DNA of 12,964 nt from contig JALHLM010000124.1 in NCBI GenBank assembly GCA_022844585.1, forward strand, positions 1 through 12,964. Reading direction: 5' to 3'. Shown in pieces: positions 1 through 6,199 of the stretch; position 1 is the first letter of the stretch, and every line of letters begins with the position of its first letter. The stretch comes from Pirellulales bacterium (lineage in GTDB: Bacteria > Planctomycetota > Planctomycetia > Pirellulales > JALHLM01). Below the pieces are notes generated by a model, which did not search any database, was not told the DNA's origin, and was given only the letters and a program-made list of their open reading frames with translations. The translations under genes were made by a program, and so were the position numbers.

Positions 1-517
1 AGCCGGTGGGGAGCTTTTCGCTGCTGTCCTGCCAAAGAAAACTGCCGTCCGCGTCGTTGAGCGCGACCAGGCAGCCCAAGTCGACGGCCGCCGGATAGCG
101 CTTCAGGTAGCCGGCGCCATTATTGGTACCGACGAACACCTTGCCGTTCGCCACGACGGGATTGCCGTAGCTTTGCGAACCGAGCCGGGCGACCCACTTG
201 ATGTTCTCGCTCGATTCGCGATCCCATTCGCCGGTCTTCTTATCGAACTCGCCGATATTCCACTCTGACGGAATGTTGGTGCCCTCGGGCGTGTTGTTCC
301 GCGCCGGCGTTCCGCCCCACTGGTTCCAGTCGCCGGGACCAGCGTGTGCGGCTTCCTTGGCGGCCGTCGTCGGCTTGGCCGGAGCGGCCGCTGTGCGAAT
401 CACCTTCTTCGCTGGCGAAGGTTGGCGGGCGTTCTGTTGGGCGAACAAGTTCGTTGCCGCCGCGACCACGCAGCCAGCCGCGAAAGCAAGCGTCAAAATG
501 AACCAGGGGCGTTTCAT
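1..517 (-). CDS. Secreted PQQ-type beta-propeller protein, N-terminal part (3' end outside window)
   Basis: The minus-strand frame opens with ATG at 517 and stays open to the window edge, giving 172 codons of an incomplete protein. It begins MKRPWFILTLAFAAG, a basic N-terminus plus hydrophobic stretch ending near LFAQQ, which is a typical Sec signal peptide. An Ala/Lys/Pro-rich linker follows (about residues 32-60), then WNQWGG-x-PARNNTPEGTNIP and GNPVVANGKVFVGTNNG. These resemble the first blades of planctomycete PQQ-binding-like/BamB-like propellers; the 'propeller' assignment comes from memory of that family. The role is probably periplasmic or extracellular, as a scaffold or a redox enzyme; nothing visible decides between them. 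It lies 102 bp downstream of another propeller gene on the same strand, so co-transcription is plausible. No clear Shine-Dalgarno sequence precedes the ATG. The C-terminal two thirds or more are not visible. Confidence 0.85.
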   Translation of the reverse strand, partial: MKRPWFILTLAFAAGCVVAAATNLFAQQNARQPSPAKKVIRTAAAPAKPTTAAKEAAHAGPGDWNQWGGTPARNNTPEGTNIPSEWNIGEFDKKTGEWDRESSENIKWVARLGSQSYGNPVVANGKVFVGTNNGAGYLKRYPAAVDLGCLVALNDADGSFLWQDSSEKLPTG

Positions 518-554
518 GCGGTAATTCCAGGGAGAGAAATGGCAGTAGTTGAGG

Positions 555-614
555 AGTAAAGGAGTACAGGAGAAAAGTAGTGAGGAGAAACATCTCCTTT
601 ACTTCTTTTCTCCT
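555..614. repeat. Purine-rich nested inverted repeat (hairpin) between two propeller genes
   Basis: Two imperfect arms of 14 bp, 568-581 (aggagaaaagtagt) and 601-614 (acttcttttctcct), pair with one mismatch. Inside them aggaga at 583-588 and tctcct at 593-598 pair perfectly around a 4-base loop. A further perfect 10-bp pair, agtaaaggag (555-564) with ctcctttact (594-603), gives an alternative fold. The plus strand is almost pure purine up to about 590 and mostly pyrimidine after it. The left side also contains near-direct repeats (agtagttgaggag at 544-556, agtagtgaggag at 576-587). No T-tract follows on the minus strand, so a classical intrinsic terminator is not shown. It could act as an mRNA-processing or attenuation hairpin, or be a dispersed intergenic repeat. 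Confidence 0.7.
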
Positions 615-619
615 CCCAG

Positions 620-3136
620 CTACTCCACATCTACTCTCACGTTGTCCACAAACAGCTCCGCGTTGGTCGCGTCGCCGTAGAGTCCAGGGCTGCCGATCGT
701 GTTCGGAATATTGTCCTCGGCCTCGATCGTCCAGGCTTCCGGTTCTTGCTCATCGCGCGGCCAGACCTTGCCCTTTAACACTGCCTTGCCGTCGACGTTC
801 TTGGTCTGCAGCTTCACCGTATACCAGACGTCGGGTTGCCACGTGAACGGCACGCTCCAGCTTTGTTGCGGCTGCGGCGTCCAAGTGTGCAACGTCAATT
901 GCTGGCTGGCCCCCATCAAGAATAGCTTGTAACGCTGGGCGATCACGCCCATGTCGGGAACCTTGTCATTGACCTCGGCGCCGCGTAGATCGGCCTGAAT
1001 CGTGTAGTCCGACAGCGCCGGCGAGCCGAACCAGCCTTGGCTGCGCGTTCCCTTGGGAACGGTGGTCGCCTTGACCATCGCGCCGTTGCCATCGACCTTG
1101 CGCGGGCCGCGCTGCACTTCCAATTGCGGGCCACCCAGGGACGACATGCCCCACGTCCATTTGGCGAGCACCTTTTCGTCCACCAGCAGCTTGAGGCTCG
1201 GGTCCATCGCCGCCTTGAACTGCTCGGGCTGCGTGATCTTGTCGATCAACTCCAGCTTGCGAACCAGCGTCGTCCATTTCTTTTGCGGCGTGGAATCGTC
1301 CACCTTCACCGAAGGTTGCGGCGGACCGGCGAATTCGCCGAGCAGATAAACGTACAGCCGCGCCGCCTGGGGATCTTGCGCCTTGAGCTTGTCGTACAGA
1401 TCGACGTCCAGACCCACGTGACGGAAGCGAATACCGATCCAGGTGACCGGCACGACGCCATCGCTGAAATCGAACTTCCACGGCAACTCGGGCACCACGC
1501 GCACCCGCGCGGTTCCGGTCAACTCGCCGACCTTGGCGGTGACGAGCGAAGCGCGATGCGCCGGCAGCGCGTCGGCGGTGTAGACGCCGGAGGCCTCGAT
1601 TTTGCCCGCGGCGTCGACTGTGTACGTTGCCTTCTCTTCCTTCAACAACTGCCCCTTGGCGTTGAAGAGGCGCGTCTTGAACGCTACCGTTTCGCCCGGC
1701 TTCACGAGCGAGTCCGCCGGCACGACTTGCAGTTGTGCTGGCTTCGTATCCGCGGCCACGTCGGCTTCCACGGCCGGCGCCGGCGCTGCGCTGGCTTGCG
1801 GTTCGCCTGCGCCGGGATTCATAAGGCACACGACGCGCGACGTGGTAGGAATATACAGCCGGCCATGCGAGACGGTCGGCGAACCGTAAATTTCTTCCCC
1901 TTCCAATCGCTTGCGCTGCAGGATCTTGACCTTGTCGCCATTCGGTTCCAGCACATGCCAGGCGCTCGTGGTGCCGGCGTAAATGCGGCCGTCGGCGTAA
2001 AGCAAGCTGGCCCGCATCATCGTGCCGATGAGCTTTGTCTTGGAGAGACTTTCACCAGTCTTCGCATCGACGACGCGCATCGAACCGGTGTCCTCGCAGA
2101 AATACAGTTTGCCGTCGATCAACACCGGCGAGCTGCGCCCCACGGCGACGTCTTTCGTGCGCCACAGTTCGCCGGTCTGCGTGACGTCGCCGGAGAGCGT
2201 GGCGTTGATGGCGCACACGGCGCCCATCGAGCTATCGTCGCGGTTCTCTTCGCTGTTGCCCATGTAGACGGTTTCGCCCACCACCATCGGCGAGCAATTC
2301 AAACCGCGGGGCGAGAGCGTGTAGTTCCAGAGCGGCTTGCCGGTGCGCGGTTGGAACGACCAGACGGCGCCATCGGATGAGCCGAAGATCATTTGCGCCT
2401 GGCCTTGAATCACGGCCAGTTGCGGCACGCTGTAGGTCGTGTCTTCCGGTTGCGGCCGCGTGCCGTTGATCCAACGCAGTTCGCCGGTCGCCTTGTCGAA
2501 CGCCATGAAGCGATGCGTCGGCCGGGCTTGATCTCCCCAACCGGTCGTCACGGCGCTGATGATGGCCAGATCGTCGAACACGACCGGCACGTTGGTCCGC
2601 CCGCCGTAGACGTTGACCATGCCGAACTCTTCACCCAGCGAGCGCGACCAGATGGTCTGGCCGGTCTCGCCGTCGATGCATTGGAACATGCCCTGCACGC
2701 CGAGCGCGTACACGTGGCCGGTCGCCGGATCGCCGACGCAGTACGACCAACTCACGCGGGTGTCCGGTACGTCGCAGAGGAAGACGTTGAAGATGTTTTC
2801 CCACTTGGTCTCGCCCGTCACCGCGTCAATGCAGATCACCTTTTCGCGCTGCTTTTCGGTGAGCGGGTCTTGAATGGCCAAGACGTACACTTTGCCGTTC
2901 ATGACGAGCGGCGTGGAGCGCGTCGGCGCGGACTTATTTTCCCAGACCTGCGTCGAGTCATCCCACTTGTCCGGGATGTTCGTCTCGCGCGAGATGCCGT
3001 TCTGCTCCGGACCGCGCCACGAGGGCCAATCGAGCGGATCGGCGGCGGCGGCCGAGTATCCCGTCCCGAGCGCCACAAAACAGGCCAGAGCAACGCTGCG
3101 AACAAACGGCGGAAGCGCCGTGCCAAGATTCAACAT
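620..3136 (-). CDS. Secreted PQQ-type beta-propeller protein with Ig-like and LamG-like C-terminal domains
   Basis: This 838-residue protein starts at the ATG at 3136; an in-frame ATG at 3157 would add seven residues but gives a worse signal peptide. A hydrophobic leader (about residues 10-32, ending SAAAAD) indicates export. DWPSWRGPEQNG (36-47) is the usual opening of planctomycete propeller proteins. Residues about 55-445 contain repeated blade motifs such as GKVYVLAI, VTGETKW, TGQTIW, TGELRW, TGKPLW and GKLYFCEDTG. An Ala-rich linker leads to an Ig-like beta-domain (about 460-550: LVKPGETVAFKTRLFNAKG...TARVRVVP). A helical segment (about 575-665) follows, then a LamG/concanavalin-like sandwich (about 675-838) ending AELFVDNVRVDVE. 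The C-terminal sandwich suggests carbohydrate binding, but that is inference. No cofactor-binding or catalytic residue set was identified, so an enzymatic role is open. It is probably the first gene of a two-gene unit with the truncated propeller gene downstream. Confidence 0.9.
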   Translation of the reverse strand: MLNLGTALPPFVRSVALACFVALGTGYSAAAADPLDWPSWRGPEQNGISRETNIPDKWDDSTQVWENKSAPTRSTPLVMNGKVYVLAIQDPLTEKQREKVICIDAVTGETKWENIFNVFLCDVPDTRVSWSYCVGDPATGHVYALGVQGMFQCIDGETGQTIWSRSLGEEFGMVNVYGGRTNVPVVFDDLAIISAVTTGWGDQARPTHRFMAFDKATGELRWINGTRPQPEDTTYSVPQLAVIQGQAQMIFGSSDGAVWSFQPRTGKPLWNYTLSPRGLNCSPMVVGETVYMGNSEENRDDSSMGAVCAINATLSGDVTQTGELWRTKDVAVGRSSPVLIDGKLYFCEDTGSMRVVDAKTGESLSKTKLIGTMMRASLLYADGRIYAGTTSAWHVLEPNGDKVKILQRKRLEGEEIYGSPTVSHGRLYIPTTSRVVCLMNPGAGEPQASAAPAPAVEADVAADTKPAQLQVVPADSLVKPGETVAFKTRLFNAKGQLLKEEKATYTVDAAGKIEASGVYTADALPAHRASLVTAKVGELTGTARVRVVPELPWKFDFSDGVVPVTWIGIRFRHVGLDVDLYDKLKAQDPQAARLYVYLLGEFAGPPQPSVKVDDSTPQKKWTTLVRKLELIDKITQPEQFKAAMDPSLKLLVDEKVLAKWTWGMSSLGGPQLEVQRGPRKVDGNGAMVKATTVPKGTRSQGWFGSPALSDYTIQADLRGAEVNDKVPDMGVIAQRYKLFLMGASQQLTLHTWTPQPQQSWSVPFTWQPDVWYTVKLQTKNVDGKAVLKGKVWPRDEQEPEAWTIEAEDNIPNTIGSPGLYGDATNAELFVDNVRVDVE

Positions 3137-3193
3137 GATCGACTCGCAGGTGGGCAAAAATCGCGGGTCAGGCGAGGTTTTCTATGCCCTTGT

Positions 3194-3222
3194 AGGATAC
3201 GCCGCCCGGGGCGCACGGACAA
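3194..3222 (-). promoter_or_regulatory. Candidate sigma70-like promoter for the propeller gene pair
   Basis: Read on the minus strand there is TTGTCC (3217-3222), a 17-base spacer, and TATCCT (3194-3199). Each hexamer matches the sigma70 consensus at 4 of 6 positions, with ideal spacing. Transcription would start near 3187, leaving a 5' leader of about 50 bases before the ATG at 3136. This is a pattern match only. Planctomycete promoters are poorly characterised. Confidence 0.45.
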
Positions 3223-3289
3223 GCGGTGGAAGGCACCTAATGGTGGGGGCGCGGAGGGGGATTTAATCGACGCCGCACCGCTGATGGGC

Positions 3290-3440
3290 GGAATGTCGAA
3301 TGACGAAATCCGAATGTCGAATGAATGACGAATGCCTGAATGTCGAATGGTCGCGCACGGATGCCGGGTGATCGCCCGACAATTCGACATTCAGGCATTC
3401 GGATTTGATTCGACATTCGGATTTAGACCTTCGACATTCC
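3290..3440. repeat. Nested ~150-bp palindrome made of repeated GAATGTCGAAT-type cores
   Basis: Three perfect inverted pairs are stacked around one centre. The outer pair is 3290-3300 with 3430-3440 (11 bp, ggaatgtcgaa). The middle pair is 3306-3322 with 3408-3424 (17 bp, aaatccgaatgtcgaat). The inner pair is 3329-3348 with 3382-3401 (20 bp, cgaatgcctgaatgtcgaat). The 33-base centre (3349-3381) contains a smaller imperfect hairpin, cgggtgatcgcccg. The same core (gaatgtcgaat) therefore occurs three times on each arm, in opposite orientation. The element lies between the 3' end of the rhomboid gene and the promoter side of the propeller gene. It could fold as a long RNA hairpin at the end of the rhomboid transcript, or be a dispersed non-autonomous repeat. 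Similar ATTCGACATTCGGATTT-type repeats are, from memory, common between planctomycete genes. Confidence 0.85.
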
Positions 3441-3444
3441 CCAG

Positions 3445-3480
3445 CCTCCCCTCCGTGTCTCTGTGACTCCGTGGTGAATT
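3445..3480. repeat. Short element of three 8-bp tandem repeats (minus strand CACGGAGT-CACAGAGA-CACGGAGG)
   Basis: Units lie at 3450-3457, 3458-3465 and 3466-3473; each reads CAC-R-GAG-N on the minus strand and the ends are framed by AATTCAC. The element begins 3 bases past the rhomboid stop codon and abuts the nested palindrome. A motif of the form ATTCACCACGGAG followed by CACAGAGACACGGAG is remembered as widespread in intergenic DNA of several bacterial phyla. That recollection was not checked here. Confidence 0.6.
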
Positions 3481-3483
3481 CTC

Positions 3484-4290
3484 CTAGCTCAACAGCCCCT
3501 CGTCGCGGAACACTGCTTCCTGAGTTTCGTCGAGCGTGGGTTCGCTTCGTTTCCGCGGGCGCGGGTCGATCCAGGGCATCAGTGCGAGTCCGCCGGCGAA
3601 GCCGCCGACATGCGCCCACCAGGCGACGCCGCCGGCGATGTCACTCTTGGCGCTGATGTACTGGTACACAAACCAGCCGCCGAGGAAGAGGATTGCCGGG
3701 AGATCGATCACGGTGAAGAACACGATGATCCAGACGATGGTGTGAATCCGCGCCCAGGGATAGGTGATTGCATAGCCGCCCAACAGCGCCGCGATGGCGC
3801 CGCTCGCGCCGACCATGGGCACCATGCTCGCGGGATCGTCGACCCATTGCACGCCGGCCGCCATCAAACCGCCGGCGAGATAGAACAGCACGTAGCGCAG
3901 GCTGCCCAGGCGATCTTCAATATTGCCGCCGAACAGAAACAGAAACCACATGTTGCCGAACAGATGCCCCCAGCCGCCATGCATGAACATCGAGGCGAAG
4001 ATGCTGGAAATCACTTCATAGCGATCAGGCGGCAACTTGAGCGGTATTTGTGCGATCGCTGGTCGTCCATTTTGCAGCCCCTGGACAGTGACCAACACCT
4101 CAATCGCGTCGCCATCCGGCATCTTCGATAGCCGTGCCGGCACGAAGGCATGCTGATAAAGAAACACCTGCTGCGGCAACGGCGCCAACTGCGAGAACCA
4201 CAGAAACGAGAACACGTTGCAGGCGATCAGAGCGTACGTGACGAAGGGCGTGCGTTCCCGCGGCACGTCGTCACGAAAGGGGAACAGCAT
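3484..4290 (-). CDS. Rhomboid-family intramembrane serine protease
   Basis: The 268-residue protein belongs to the rhomboid family, which cleaves transmembrane segments inside the membrane with a Ser-His dyad. The catalytic serine is in GASG (residues 161-164, Ser163), and the histidine is His227 in AWWAHVGGFAGG. HGGWGHLFGN (104-113) is the conserved TM2 region containing His and Asn residues of the oxyanion area. Hydrophobic segments lie at about 17-35, 93-120, 131-147, 158-176, 184-206 and 220-240, fitting a six-helix core. A loop of about 55 residues (38-92) between TM1 and TM2 is rather long and polar. The tail (243-268) is charged and cytoplasmic in character. The start is 3 bases after the stop of the FabZ-like gene, with GGGTGA upstream as a weak ribosome binding site, so the two are almost certainly translated from one message. 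The substrate is unknown. Confidence 0.93.
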   Translation of the reverse strand: MLFPFRDDVPRERTPFVTYALIACNVFSFLWFSQLAPLPQQVFLYQHAFVPARLSKMPDGDAIEVLVTVQGLQNGRPAIAQIPLKLPPDRYEVISSIFASMFMHGGWGHLFGNMWFLFLFGGNIEDRLGSLRYVLFYLAGGLMAAGVQWVDDPASMVPMVGASGAIAALLGGYAITYPWARIHTIVWIIVFFTVIDLPAILFLGGWFVYQYISAKSDIAGGVAWWAHVGGFAGGLALMPWIDPRPRKRSEPTLDETQEAVFRDEGLLS

Positions 4291-4293
4291 GCG

Positions 4294-4830
4294 TCACCCG
4301 GCTTGCGGCGCATGAGTGACGCTGCGCGCCGCCGCGATCAACTCTTCGGAGAGCGGAATCCCCTTGATCTTTCCCTCGCAGACGAGGTTCTGATCGACAA
4401 AGCACTGAAACCGCGCCACGATCATCGCGCCGCGGCGGACCTTCAGCAGTTGAGCGACGATCACCAGCCGGTCTCCCGGCTTGACCATGCCGCGGAAACG
4501 GACTTCCTCCAGACCGCCGAAGCCGACCATGCTGGAGCCCAACAAGTCGTGCTTCTGCGAGTAGTAACTGGCCATCTGCGCGGCCGCTTCGCACATCACC
4601 ACGCCCGGCATCAACGGCATCCCGGGCATGTGGCCGCGAATCCAGAATTCGTTCGCGCTGAGATCCTTATAGCCGACGCAGATATTCCGTTCCGCGTCCT
4701 CGTAGCAGATCGCCGTCAACTGCTCCATCTCGAAGCGTTGCGGATTGTAATGGCGAATCTCCTCGATGCTCGCGATCACGCGACCGAGATCATAATCCGC
4801 GAACTCAATGATGAGGTCTTTACTCGCCAC
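4294..4830 (-). CDS. FabZ-like (3R)-hydroxyacyl-ACP dehydratase, hotdog fold
   Basis: This 178-residue protein resembles 3-hydroxyacyl-ACP dehydratases, which remove water from beta-hydroxyacyl-ACP in fatty-acid synthesis in the cytoplasm. The signature RGHMPGMPLMPGVVMCEAAAQ (residues 65-85) contains the active-site His67 and Glu81. Their 14-residue spacing equals that of E. coli FabZ (His54/Glu68). KPGDRLVI (about 114-121) and the following strands complete the hotdog. The GTG at 4828-4830 was chosen because AAGGAG sits 6 bases upstream. An in-frame ATG at 4866 would add 12 residues that look non-native. The N-terminal block with RHYNPQRFEMEQLTA (about 26-40) is not in classic FabZ but is remembered from planctomycete homologues. 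A specialised lipid or polyketide-like pathway, rather than housekeeping FabZ, is therefore possible. It is followed at 3 bases by the rhomboid gene and preceded by a tiny basic gene. Confidence 0.88.
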   Translation of the reverse strand: MASKDLIIEFADYDLGRVIASIEEIRHYNPQRFEMEQLTAICYEDAERNICVGYKDLSANEFWIRGHMPGMPLMPGVVMCEAAAQMASYYSQKHDLLGSSMVGFGGLEEVRFRGMVKPGDRLVIVAQLLKVRRGAMIVARFQCFVDQNLVCEGKIKGIPLSEELIAAARSVTHAPQAG

Positions 4831-4836
4831 GCCATG

Positions 4837-4842
4837 CTCCTT
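4837..4842 (-). promoter_or_regulatory. Ribosome binding site deciding the GTG start of the FabZ-like gene
   Basis: AAGGAG on the minus strand (ctcctt on plus) is separated by six bases (CATGGC) from the GTG at 4828-4830. An ATG inside this spacer is in another frame and leads nowhere. This is a stronger signal than anything upstream of the in-frame ATG at 4866. Confidence 0.75.
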
Positions 4843-4978
4843 GTGCCCCGCCCCGGCCAGAAACATCCACCCACGGATTCTACTCAGCCGCGCCGGTCAC
4901 CCGCAACGCCGGCGCAGGGCGTCACAGCCCGCGCACGGACGACGAACGATCTCGAACAGAACAGCGGCCGGGAACCAA

Positions 4979-5077
4979 TTAGGTGCGCACCATCTGCCGC
5001 TTTTGCTTCCGGGCCTTGCTATTCGCCGGGCGCTTACCGTGATTGGCCTTCTTCGCTTTGCGATGCGGTTTCGCCAT
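4979..5077 (-). CDS. Tiny highly basic protein, 32 residues
   Basis: A minus-strand ATG at 5077 with GAGGAG eight bases upstream opens a 32-codon frame ending in TAA (4979-4981). The product starts MAKPHRKAKKANHGKR and continues PANSKARKQKRQMVRT. Thirteen of 32 residues are Lys or Arg, with two His and no acidic residue. Such composition fits an RNA-binding, ribosome-associated or nucleoid-associated peptide, similar in size and charge to small ribosomal proteins such as bL34, bL36 or bTHX, though no specific family match can be claimed. A very similar short protein is remembered from other planctomycetes, unverified. It precedes the FabZ-like gene on the same strand by 148 bp and may head the same transcript. 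Its shortness means that automated annotation could easily miss it. The good ribosome binding site and biased composition argue against chance. Confidence 0.75.
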   Translation of the reverse strand: MAKPHRKAKKANHGKRPANSKARKQKRQMVRT

Positions 5078-5257
5078 CGTGAGAACTCCTCAGAACATCC
5101 AGTGCGGACATGCAAATTGTTGGGATAGCCCCTCAGAGTAACAGGCGACCGCCAACCCTGGAAGGGGACTGATGGCCTGGGGCAAGGCCGATTGGGGGCC
5201 AAATTAGGGGATCAATGGAGCCATCCACCCCCTCCCGCCGCCTGCTAGACTCAGGGG

Positions 5258-5545
5258 ATGGACGTACGCACGAAACGGCGGTTCCGATTTGGACTGCGGG
5301 GACTGCTTTTGGCGGTGGCCGTCTGCGCGGTCGGTTCGCTCATCTATTCGCGGCTTCCCAACAGGGTGACCTCGGCCGAGTTGGACCGTCTACAACGCGG
5401 CATGCCGCGCGAGCAAGTGCGTCAGATCCTCGGTGAGCCCGACCGCATCTTTCATTCGCCCAAGCTGAATACCGAGGCGTGGACGTATGTGGATGTCGGC
5501 GTGCTGTTCGACAGAAATGGCAATTTCACGGAATGGCACAATTGA
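5258..5545 (+). CDS. Small membrane-anchored protein with SmpA/BamE-like motif
   Basis: The 95-residue protein starts with a basic stretch, KRRFRFGLRG, followed by one hydrophobic segment (about residues 14-31, LLLAVAVCAVGSLIY), so it is a single-pass membrane protein or is anchored by an uncleaved signal. The remainder contains LDRLQRGMPREQVRQILGEP (42-61), matching the helix-turn-helix-like opening of SmpA/OmlA/BamE domains (G-M-x-x-x-x-V-x-x-x-L-G-x-P). A short beta-rich end follows (WTYVDVGVLFDRNGNF). In BamE this domain supports the outer-membrane assembly machine, but many unrelated small proteins carry the same fold, so function is not assigned. An in-frame TAG at 5246-5248 fixes the ATG at 5258 as the earliest start. 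No well-placed ribosome binding site is seen. A second gene with a similar anchor follows 57 bp downstream. Confidence 0.75.
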   Translation: MDVRTKRRFRFGLRGLLLAVAVCAVGSLIYSRLPNRVTSAELDRLQRGMPREQVRQILGEPDRIFHSPKLNTEAWTYVDVGVLFDRNGNFTEWHN

Positions 5546-5602
5546 CCAGCCCGAGTTGGGCCAGTCGATTCCTTCGGCTTCTCGTTTTGGCGATTTTCTC
5601 CT

Positions 5603-6091
5603 ATGGACAACAACCCGTACCTATCGCCGAGACGCAGATTCCGGTTCGGGATGAGAGGCCTGTTAGCGGCAGTCACGCTCGTTGGTGTTGGACTATCCTT
5701 TCGTCCTGGGCAGGTAAATCCTCCCGAGATTCCTGTCGGGGCGTCCAAGGCGTGGGTCTATTGGAACTGTGGTCCGCCCAGCGGCTATGGCACCAAAGAC
5801 TGGTGGATGTATCTCAAAAGAAATCTCGATGAAGACGACAGCTCATACCATTCCTGGAATGTTTTCTTCGACGAACAGAGCGGACGTGTGTTGGCCGTCG
5901 ATGACGCAGACTGGGGGATCGCTCAGCGCTGCACTATGAAGACGCAAAAGCTGTCCGCGCGATGCCCCATTCATTCCCCGTTAGCAACATACTTCCAGGG
6001 CACCACTGGCTGCGACAGAGCAAAAAAAAGTGGCGCCGATGACCAGCCACAAGATCTTGCCCCACCCGTTTCGAAGGTAACGGCGGGGTAA
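5603..6091 (+). CDS. Hypothetical membrane-anchored protein, paralogous anchor to the upstream gene
   Basis: The frame encodes 162 residues. It starts MDNNPYLSPRRRFRFGMRGL and has one hydrophobic segment (about 17-33, RGLLAAVTLVGVGLSF). The anchor pattern RFRFG-x-RGLL-x-AV-x(4)-VG is shared with the preceding gene, so the two are probably tandem relatives or share a planctomycete membrane-anchor module. Residues 48-108 (AWVYWNCGPPSGYG...SWNVFFDEQSGRVLAVDDADWG) look like a small folded extracytoplasmic domain of unknown function. From about residue 111 (TMKTQKL...) to the end the sequence loses protein-like character, and the DNA there contains a candidate terminator for the opposite strand. 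The true end of the protein may have been altered by a frameshift or stop-codon loss. No Shine-Dalgarno sequence was found. Confidence 0.6.
   Translation: MDNNPYLSPRRRFRFGMRGLLAAVTLVGVGLSFRPGQVNPPEIPVGASKAWVYWNCGPPSGYGTKDWWMYLKRNLDEDDSSYHSWNVFFDEQSGRVLAVDDADWGIAQRCTMKTQKLSARCPIHSPLATYFQGTTGCDRAKKSGADDQPQDLAPPVSKVTAG
6022..6050 (-). terminator. Candidate intrinsic terminator of the glucosidase gene
   Basis: On the minus strand GTGGC (6046-6050) and GCCAC (6030-6034) form a 5-bp stem around an 11-base loop, directly followed by eight T residues (A-run at 6022-6029 on plus). It lies about 150 bases beyond the glucosidase stop at 6200. The stem is short, so efficiency is uncertain. It overlaps the C-terminal codons assigned to the converging plus-strand gene. 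Confidence 0.5.
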
Positions 6092-6199
6092 GACCTCGGT
6101 GCAGCGGGAGCGGAGGGATGGACTGAGGCGTAGGCGCAGGCGGAACGGGGTCATTGCGCTTGGCTGGGCGATGCCGCCCTAACTCGCCCATTTTGGCCC

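Noticed and set aside
1037..2380. Plus-strand open frame of 447 codons inside the propeller gene
   Set aside because: It is the antisense shadow of a well-supported gene, with Arg/His-rich low-information sequence.
3290..3440. CRISPR array
   Set aside because: The repeats are mirror-image and nested, not evenly spaced direct repeats with unique spacers, and no cas gene is present.
4150..5082. Plus-strand open frame of 310 codons across the FabZ-like gene and the tiny basic gene
   Set aside because: It is antisense to two supported genes, and its translation has no recognisable motif.
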